48,142 nucleotides of DNA from RGIG7213 sp045544195 (lineage in GTDB: Bacteria; Bacillota; Clostridia; Oscillospirales; CAG-272), in contig JAZPYO010000018.1 in NCBI GenBank assembly GCA_045544195.1, forward strand, positions 1 through 48,142, written 5' to 3'. The notes under the pieces were generated by a model that did no database searches, had not been told where the DNA came from, and was given only the letters and a program-made list of their open reading frames with translations. Position 1 is the first letter of the stretch. Each line of letters starts with the position of its first letter. The position numbers and the translations under genes were made by a program. This document shows, one piece after another, positions 43,789 to 48,142 of this stretch.

Positions 43789-44448
43789 ATGATAGATATT
43801 ACTACTTGGATGCAAAAATTTTTGCACTCACTAAATGAGACATTCGCCAACCGTGTATGGTTTGTTGGATTGCAAGGAAGCTACGGCCGCGGCGAAGCTT
43901 GTGATACGAGTGATATTGATATTGTTGTTATACTTGACGAGTTAACCACCTCGGATATTCAAAAATATAATGCAATGTTAAATACTCTACCTCACAGAGA
44001 ACTGATTTGCGGATTTGTTTCGGGCAAGGACGAGCTTCGTCATTGGGAGCCTTCCGACCTTTTTCAGTTTTATTATGATACAACCCCGATAAAAGGAAGC
44101 CTTGATGAATTATTGCCGTTGCTTGACAAGATAGCTGTTGAAAGAGCAATTAAAATTGGTGCTTGCAACATATATCACGGCTGTGTTCACAATATGCTAC
44201 ATGAAAAAAGTGAGGATATTTTGCGAGATTTATACAAATCAGCTTCTTTCGTTGTGCAGGCAATAGCTTTCAAACAAACGGGAAACTATATCAGCCACCA
44301 AAAAAAATTGCCCCAAGTTGTATCTTCCGATGAACAGGTTATCGTTGAAACATTTATGAATTTGAAAATTGGCGAAACGGCAGATTTCAATTTGATGTCC
44401 GAAGCATTATTTGCTTGGGCAAAGAAATGGATCAACGAAATGAATTAA
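43789..44448 (+). CDS. Nucleotidyltransferase-domain protein (aminoglycoside nucleotidyltransferase-like)
   Basis: 219 aa. The pol beta-type active site is GLQGSYGRGEACDTSDIDIVV (~28-48): Gly-Ser motif, then the DxD pair that binds Mg and nucleotide. The C-terminal half is helical, as in kanamycin/streptomycin nucleotidyltransferases and in HEPN/MNT-like proteins. It could modify a small molecule, a tRNA or a protein. Resistance is possible but not shown. GGAG lies 6 nt before the ATG. It is the only gene of the second module. A promoter sits 40 bp upstream in the repeat, and the tail R2 begins 1 nt after the stop codon. Confidence 0.75.
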   Translation: MIDITTWMQKFLHSLNETFANRVWFVGLQGSYGRGEACDTSDIDIVVILDELTTSDIQKYNAMLNTLPHRELICGFVSGKDELRHWEPSDLFQFYYDTTPIKGSLDELLPLLDKIAVERAIKIGACNIYHGCVHNMLHEKSEDILRDLYKSASFVVQAIAFKQTGNYISHQKKLPQVVSSDEQVIVETFMNLKIGETADFNLMSEALFAWAKKWINEMN

Positions 44449-44449
44449 A

Positions 44450-44580
44450 CAAATTCCAATTTGTTGAGCTGAATAGGCGTTGAATGTTGGTGTGATCTTG
44501 GTGCAAATTTGGTGCAGCACTTTATCGTGCGATACTCACGATATCGCACGAAAACACACGATAAAGCTACGATAGGGTTT
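44450..44580 (+). repeat. Cassette tail R2
   Basis: CAAATTCCAATTTG, then GAGCTGAATAGGCG, three TTGGTG units 11 bp apart and a short CACGATAT array, nearly identical to R1 in its first ~100 bp. It is not followed by an rpsI-end copy. It runs directly into the leader of the next XRE gene, as if that copy had been lost. Confidence 0.85.
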
Positions 44581-44583
44581 GAT

Positions 44584-45189
44584 ATGGAATTTAATGAAAA
44601 GATTCAAGAATTAAGAAAACAAAAGGGGCTTACGCAAGAGGAGCTCGCCGAGAAGCTTTACGTTTCCCGAACTGCTATTTCAAAATGGGAGTCAGGCAGC
44701 GGATATCCGAATATAGAGTCGCTAAAAGCGATCGCGAAATTCTTTTCGGTGACGGTTGACGAACTACTCTCTACCGACGAGGTATTGACGATAGCCGAGG
44801 AAGACAACAAACGAAAAGAAAAGCATTTTCGTGATTTAATATACGGATTACTTGACTTGAGTGTTGCAATGCTCCTTTTTCTGCCGTTCTTTGCTGAAAA
44901 AGCGGACGGAACTATTCAAAGTGTTTCGCTCATCACACTTGGCTGCATTCAGCCATACTTAAAAATAACGTACCTTGTCGCTGTTATCGCAATGACAGTA
45001 ATGGGTATTTTGACACTCTCATTACAGAACTGTCAGGCGATGGCGTGGGTGAAAAGTAAAACGACGGTTTCACTCACACTCGGAGCAATCTTGGTACTGC
45101 TCTTTATGATAAGCTTACAGCCGTATGCCGCCGTGTTTGCGTTCGTATTGTTAACCATCAAGGCTTTGATGTTGATAAAACGGCAATGA
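44584..45189 (+). CDS. XRE-family regulator with C-terminal membrane segments
   Basis: 201 aa from ATG 44584. A longer frame from 44509 reads through the R2 repeat and is not credible. Helix-turn-helix at ~5-60 (LTQEELAEKLYVSRTAISKWE). Three or four hydrophobic segments follow (~92-108, 118-130, 137-155, 170-195). The ribosome site is weak (TAGGG). It begins 3 bp after tail R2, with no clear promoter of its own, so it may depend on readthrough from the nucleotidyltransferase module. Its stop codon lies inside the palindrome TGATACG-AAA-CGTATCA, upstream of the PAP2 gene, a possible binding site for this protein. Confidence 0.78.
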   Translation: MEFNEKIQELRKQKGLTQEELAEKLYVSRTAISKWESGSGYPNIESLKAIAKFFSVTVDELLSTDEVLTIAEEDNKRKEKHFRDLIYGLLDLSVAMLLFLPFFAEKADGTIQSVSLITLGCIQPYLKITYLVAVIAMTVMGILTLSLQNCQAMAWVKSKTTVSLTLGAILVLLFMISLQPYAAVFAFVLLTIKALMLIKRQ

Positions 45190-45203
45190 TACGAAACGTA
45201 TCA
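45187..45203 (+). promoter_or_regulatory. Palindromic candidate operator
   Basis: Perfect inverted repeat TGATACG-AAA-CGTATCA overlapping the XRE stop codon, 21 bp upstream of the -35 of the PAP2 promoter. The size fits an XRE-dimer site. Confidence 0.45.
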
Positions 45204-45223
45204 CGCCTGTGACAAGCCGTTTC

Positions 45224-45252
45224 TTGATTATTCTTATGCCTTCCGCTAAAAT
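45224..45252 (+). promoter_or_regulatory. Promoter of the PAP2-family gene in the array
   Basis: TTGATT (45224-45229), 17-bp spacer, TAAAAT (45247-45252), 45 bp before the ATG. Confidence 0.75.
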
Positions 45253-45296
45253 GTATTCAGGCGAGAGCCAATATACAAAAGGAAGGTTAAAGAATA

Positions 45297-45956
45297 ATGG
45301 AAAAGAAAAACAGCAGATTGTTTTGGATAGGAGTGGGCTTGCTTGCGGTATTTGTGTTGTGGACTGTGTTAATTCGCTTCGTTGACGTTGAGGCAATCGG
45401 TCCCCGACAATCGAGCGTGGGCTTTGCTACGCTGAACGGCTACATTCACGATCTTATGGGTGTGAATATGTCCTTGTACATAATTACGGATTGGCTTGGT
45501 CTTGTTCCGATTGGCATTGCATTCGGTTTTGCCGTTCTCGGTATTGTGCAATGTATCAAAAGAAAGAGTCTATTAAAAGTTGACCGAAGCATCCTTACAC
45601 TCGGTGGATTTTACATCGTTGTAATGGCGGTATATATCCTCTTTGAAATAGTTGTTATCAATTACAGACCGACACTCATTGACGGATATTTAGAAGCATC
45701 CTATCCGTCATCAACAACTATACTTGTGATGTGTGTGATGCCTACGGCAATGATGCAGCTTCGTACCCGTATTAAAAACGACTTATTCAGACGATGTGTA
45801 ATGCTTACGATTACCGTGTTTATTACCTTTATGGTTATAGGCAGACTTGTGTCAGGCGTACATTGGATTACCGATATCATCGGCGGTGCTTTGTTGAGCA
45901 CAGCGATCGTGTTGATGTATTATTCTATCGGTAACATAGTAGCAAAGAGCCGCTGA
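45297..45956 (+). CDS. PAP2-superfamily membrane phosphatase with altered second motif
   Basis: 219 aa with about six membrane segments. The PAP2 motifs are partly kept. YRP (~129) stands for the end of motif 1 without its usual lysine, YPSSTT (~141-146) replaces the normal PSGH with no histidine, and GRLVSGVHWITDIIGG (~187-202) is an intact third motif with the nucleophile His and the Asp. The likely substrate is a lipid phosphate or diphosphate such as undecaprenyl diphosphate, which links to bacitracin tolerance in some relatives. That is speculation here. AAGGAAGG precedes the ATG. It follows an XRE regulator, with a palindrome and promoter between them, and is followed 1 nt after its stop by tail R3. 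Confidence 0.75.
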   Translation: MEKKNSRLFWIGVGLLAVFVLWTVLIRFVDVEAIGPRQSSVGFATLNGYIHDLMGVNMSLYIITDWLGLVPIGIAFGFAVLGIVQCIKRKSLLKVDRSILTLGGFYIVVMAVYILFEIVVINYRPTLIDGYLEASYPSSTTILVMCVMPTAMMQLRTRIKNDLFRRCVMLTITVFITFMVIGRLVSGVHWITDIIGGALLSTAIVLMYYSIGNIVAKSR

Positions 45957-45957
45957 A

Positions 45958-46070
45958 CAAATTTCATTTTGTCGAGCAGAATAAGCGGCGAATACTAATG
46001 CGATTTTGGTGCAAATTTGGTGCAACACTTTATCAAACGATATTCACGATATCAAACAGTGTTTTTAAAA
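45958..46070 (+). repeat. Cassette tail R3 (diverged)
   Basis: CAAATTTCATTTTG, then GAGCAGAATAAGCGGCG, two TTGGTG units 11 bp apart and a short CACGATATC segment, joining the third rpsI-end copy. It is more diverged and shorter than R1 and R2. Confidence 0.8.
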
Positions 46071-46117
46071 CTCGAAGAGATAAGTTATCATTTCTCATAT
46101 ACAAAAAGCTCTGCTTC
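46071..46117 (+). repeat. rpsI-end repeat, copy C (truncated)
   Basis: CTCGAAGAGATAAG through AAAAAGCTCTGCTTC matches the rpsI end with one substitution. Similarity stops inside the terminator loop. It marks the right end of the array. Confidence 0.85.
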
Positions 46118-46147
46118 AGTTCTGCAACTTTAGCGAAGAAAAACACG

Positions 46148-46183
46148 AACACCACCAAGGAGATTTCTTTGGTGGTGTTTTTC
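46148..46183 (+). terminator. Intrinsic terminator after the array
   Basis: AACACCACCAA pairs with TTGGTGGTGTT, followed by TTTT. It probably replaces the broken terminator of copy C. Confidence 0.8.
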
Positions 46184-46202
46184 TATCGGTGATATCTTTC
46201 AA

Positions 46203-46338
46203 CGCCTCCCTCCGAGAGGGAGGGGGACCGCGATAGCGGTGGAAGGAGACTGCGTGACTTTGGGGTTTTGATAAGCTTTATTGTAATGTGCTCTCCCTCA
46301 GTCGCCTTCGGCGCCCGCTCCCTCTCGGAGGGAGCCTT
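46203..46338. repeat. MITE/REP-like imperfect inverted repeat
   Basis: The left arm (46203-46255) begins GCCTCCCTCCGAGAGGGAG, and the right arm (46291-46338) ends CTCCCTCTCGGAGGGAGCC, its near reverse complement. Nested small palindromes are ACCGCGATAGCGGT and CGCCTTCGGCG. There is no coding frame. Elements of this look are dispersed in many gut Clostridia. The remaining bases to 46480 hold further short palindromes of higher G+C but no gene. Confidence 0.7.
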
Positions 46339-46488
46339 TATATGTCATATCTCTGCGGATAGTGGGTTCGGGCTTCTGCCCGATGGTGCGTGGACTGCCA
46401 CGCGCTATGCTTGCCCCAGACGCAAGCGTCGGGAAAGTGGAAACCTACGCTTCAACCATCGGTTGCGTTGTTTTCGAAAAACAAGTTA

Positions 46489-46517
46489 TTGCGTTGTTAT
46501 GCAGAGTATGGTATAAT
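46489..46517 (+). promoter_or_regulatory. Promoter of the third XRE regulator
   Basis: TTGCGT (46489-46494), 17-bp spacer ending GTATGG, TATAAT (46512-46517), 40 bp before the ATG. Confidence 0.7.
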
Positions 46518-46556
46518 TAGGATAAAGTTAAAGAATCTGTGGGAGAGGTAATTACT

Positions 46557-47210
46557 ATGACGATAGGTGAAAGAATAAAAATGTTGCGAAAGCAAAATAA
46601 TATGACGCAGGAGAACCTTGCAGAACATCTATGTGTCTCATATCAAGCAGTCTCTAAATGGGAAACGGGCTTATCAAGTCCTGATCTTTCATTAATTCCT
46701 CCACTCACAAAGCTTTTTAATATAAGTGCCGATGAATTGCTGGGGATAACGGAAGCTAATGATGATGTTACAAGAAAAAAGTACAATTCTGCCTTACAAA
46801 AATATCGAAAAAGCCAAGACCACAGCGTCAGTTATTGGTGGGCAAAAGAAGCTTGCTTGGCTTATCCAAAAGACTTTGCATATTTAGAGTGGCTGGCATT
46901 TTCCGAGTATCAACTTGCCTTTGATGAAAATCTATCTGAAAATCCAAGCGGTGAGTTTTTTAATGACCTTATTGAAAATTCCTTGCGCCACTATGAATTT
47001 ATCATTGAGAATTGTGCGGATACCGACATTTATTCAAAAGCTGTTTTAGGAAAAATTATGCTATTACGTTTTTCAGAACGAATTGAAGAAGCTGATTGGA
47101 GTGCAGAATTTGAATACCCAGATATTAACATAAAATCAGCGGCTCATGCATTATCTCTATTTGATGAAGGTCAAATATTATTAAACTATTTAGACAACGA
47201 AGATATGTGA
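46557..47210 (+). CDS. XRE-family regulator with helical C-terminal domain
   Basis: 217 aa from ATG 46557, with GGGAGAGG 9 nt upstream. An upstream GTG at 46539 would overlap that ribosome site. The helix-turn-helix covers ~1-60 (MTQENLAEHLCVSYQAVSKWE). Residues ~75-217 are soluble and helix-rich with Tyr, Trp and Glu, like the TPR-type sensor part found in clostridial XRE proteins. There is no membrane segment, unlike the two XRE proteins to its left. It is monocistronic with its own promoter and terminator. Its target is unknown. Confidence 0.8.
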   Translation: MTIGERIKMLRKQNNMTQENLAEHLCVSYQAVSKWETGLSSPDLSLIPPLTKLFNISADELLGITEANDDVTRKKYNSALQKYRKSQDHSVSYWWAKEACLAYPKDFAYLEWLAFSEYQLAFDENLSENPSGEFFNDLIENSLRHYEFIIENCADTDIYSKAVLGKIMLLRFSERIEEADWSAEFEYPDINIKSAAHALSLFDEGQILLNYLDNEDM

Positions 47211-47216
47211 TTTCTT

Positions 47217-47248
47217 GCCCCGCCTTGTGCGGGGCTTTTCTTTCGTTT
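47217..47248 (+). terminator. Terminator of the third XRE gene
   Basis: GCCCCGC-CTTGT-GCGGGGC followed by TTTTCTTTCGTTTT. Confidence 0.9.
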
Positions 47249-47286
47249 TGCAGACCCCGGTATGCTCTCTTTTTTCGTTCTACCGC

Positions 47287-47315
47287 TTGACAAGGGGAGA
47301 GAAGTGTGCTATACT
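47287..47315 (+). promoter_or_regulatory. Promoter of the T-box/trpB2 transcript
   Basis: TTGACA (47287-47292), 17-bp spacer, TATACT (47310-47315). Confidence 0.85.
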
Positions 47316-47321
47316 GAACCA

Positions 47322-47600
47322 GACCGATGCGGAAGAGGAGTACCTTTTCTACAGCTTCCAAAGAGAGCCGCGGGCGGTGGGATCGCGGTGAAGAGAGAAT
47401 TGGGAATGGACTTCCAAGGGCAAACGGAACAGACGGAAACGTCTTAGTATGGGCGACGGAGTATGACCCTCCGTGGAAAAAGGTCTGCATATATTGGTAT
47501 GCGTAAAGGTGGGCGTGTTTTGCGCCAAGCCGGGTGGCACCGCAGGAAATGATCCTGTCCCAGCGTTTGAACAATGCGGGACGGGGTCTGTTTTTTTACC
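47322..47600 (+). promoter_or_regulatory. T-box leader, probably tryptophan-specific
   Basis: The T-box sequence GGGTGGCACCGC is at 47532-47543. Upstream lies a long stem I region. In it GGGAATGGACTTCC (47402 onward) presents TGG (47407-47409), followed by A, in the form expected of the specifier loop. TGG codes for tryptophan, which matches the gene downstream. Uncharged tRNA-Trp should favour antitermination. The specifier is read by eye and the fold has not been computed. Confidence 0.85.
47551..47597 (+). terminator. T-box-controlled terminator
   Basis: GATCCTGTCCC pairs with GGGACGGGGTC around a 16-nt loop, followed by seven T. It overlaps the antiterminator partner of the T-box. Confidence 0.85.
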
Positions 47601-47631
47601 CGTCCGCCAAAAAGAAAGGAAGGAAAACACC

Positions 47632-48142
47632 ATGGCAAACAAAGAAATTCCCTACAAGATCTACTTGGAAGAAAGCGAGATGCCTAAGGCTTGGTACAAT
47701 CTCCGCGCGGATATGAAGAACAAGCCCGCCCCTCTGCTGAACCCCGCAACGGGCAAGCCCATGTCTGCGGAAGAATTGTCCGACGTATTCTGCGCCGAGC
47801 TGGCAAAGCAGGAGGTGGATGAGGACACCGCTTATTTCCCCATCCCCGAGGAGATCTTAAGCTTCTATAAAATGTATCGTCCCGCTCCTCTGGTCCGTGC
47901 TTACTGTCTGGAGGAAAAGCTGAAGACCCCCGCCAAGATCTACTATAAGTTCGAGGGCAACAACACCAGCGGCTCCCATAAGCTGAACTCCGCCATCGCC
48001 CAGGCTTATTACGCCAAAAAGCAGGGCCTTACCGGGGTCACCACCGAGACGGGTGCAGGGCAGTGGGGCACCGCCCTTTCCATGGCCAGCGCTTACCTTG
48101 GCTTGGATTGCAGGGTCTACATGGTGAAGGTGTCCTACGAGC
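47632..48142 (+). CDS. trpB: Tryptophan synthase beta-like protein, TrpB2 type (3' end beyond the window)
   Basis: The first 170 codons are present and the frame is open at the right edge. AAGGAAGG lies 8 nt before the ATG. The long N-terminal extension before the catalytic core, and the segments YRPAPLVRAYCLEEKL, EGNNTSGSHKLNSA (the PLP lysine is in SHKLN) and GVTTETGAGQWGTALS, mark the TrpB2 class of PLP enzymes. These join indole and serine to make tryptophan, often without a dedicated TrpA. A tryptophan-type T-box upstream supports this. Codons end mostly in C or G, unlike the A+T-rich genes to the left, so the unit may be acquired DNA. Confidence 0.88.
   Translation, partial: MANKEIPYKIYLEESEMPKAWYNLRADMKNKPAPLLNPATGKPMSAEELSDVFCAELAKQEVDEDTAYFPIPEEILSFYKMYRPAPLVRAYCLEEKLKTPAKIYYKFEGNNTSGSHKLNSAIAQAYYAKKQGLTGVTTETGAGQWGTALSMASAYLGLDCRVYMVKVSYE

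Larger units (their letters stand above)
42085..46117 (+). mobile_element. Integrase-less cassette array bounded by copies of the rpsI 3' end
   Basis: From the authentic rpsI end (42085) to a third, shorter copy (46071-46117), four genes on one strand are arranged in modules. Each module has a cargo gene or pair followed, 1-8 nt after its stop codon, by a conserved tail (43425, 44450, 45958). Two of the tails run straight into a copy of the rpsI end. The tails carry phased 11-bp and 10-bp repeats like tyrosine-recombinase arm sites. No recombinase gene lies between the copies. I infer tandem accretion of non-autonomous elements at rpsI. Mobility itself is not shown. Confidence 0.6.

Noticed and set aside
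42085..46117. Classical integron with attC sites
   Set aside because: There is no integron integrase, and the tails lack recognisable attC core pairs. The repeats contain the rpsI end, which points to site-specific insertion at rpsI instead.
47125..47574. 149-codon open frame on the minus strand near the right edge
   Set aside because: It lies opposite the XRE gene end, its terminator and the T-box leader. These explain the sequence fully.

Overview
The window comes from a low-G+C Gram-positive bacterium of the class Clostridia, most like the gut Ruminococcaceae/Oscillospiraceae. The signs are TTGACA/TATAAT promoters with exact 17-bp spacers, GGAGG ribosome binding sites, a large-type SRP RNA upstream of dnaX-ybaB-recR, an FMN riboswitch on ribU, a T-box leader, and a secreted protein with a dockerin-like tail. 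The genus cannot be fixed from the sequence alone.

Layout. 1-563: two tandem leftward promoters, apparently for an rRNA operon off the left edge, then a tRNA-Arg(CCT). 565-9715 (minus): a surface-glycan block. It holds a secreted phosphodiester glycosidase with lectin and dockerin-like domains, and a tightly coupled operon MBOAT acyltransferase - DHHW protein - DHHW protein - FkbH-like enzyme - acyl carrier protein. That operon has the parts list of the dlt D-alanylation system, with an FkbH glyceryl-loading enzyme in place of DltA. 9854-11258: a TerB-like protein and a metallo-hydrolase, divergently transcribed. 11307-15512 (minus): PAP2-like membrane protein, MacB-type ABC transporter and CrtO-like acyltransferase. 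15788-22726 (minus): mreB, comF/recD2, metK, a small exporter, and ribU under an FMN riboswitch.

22750-37615 (minus) is the core information-processing block: rpoB, rpoC, a membrane-anchored degenerate GDPD protein, an L7Ae-family protein, rpsL, rpsG, fusA, tuf. 38030-41018 (minus) is the SRP RNA-dnaX-ybaB-recR cluster. 41177-42145 (plus) is rplM-rpsI.

Downstream of rpsI (42085-46117, plus) lies an accessory array. The 3' end of rpsI with its terminator recurs at 43586 and 46071. Each cargo group (XRE membrane protein; nucleotidyltransferase; XRE protein plus PAP2) is followed at its stop codon by a shared tail with 11-bp TTGGTG repeats and 10-bp CACGATAT repeats, which look like recombinase arm sites. 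Two of the rpsI-end copies also carry a hairpin and a promoter that read into the cargo. No integrase is present. This integrase-less, att-flanked cassette array, together with the dlt-like FkbH/ACP/MBOAT/DHHW operon, is the best candidate here for an undescribed system.

46118-48142: a terminator, a MITE-like inverted repeat, another XRE regulator, and then a visibly G+C-richer segment with a tryptophan-type T-box leader and the start of a trpB2-type gene cut by the right edge.
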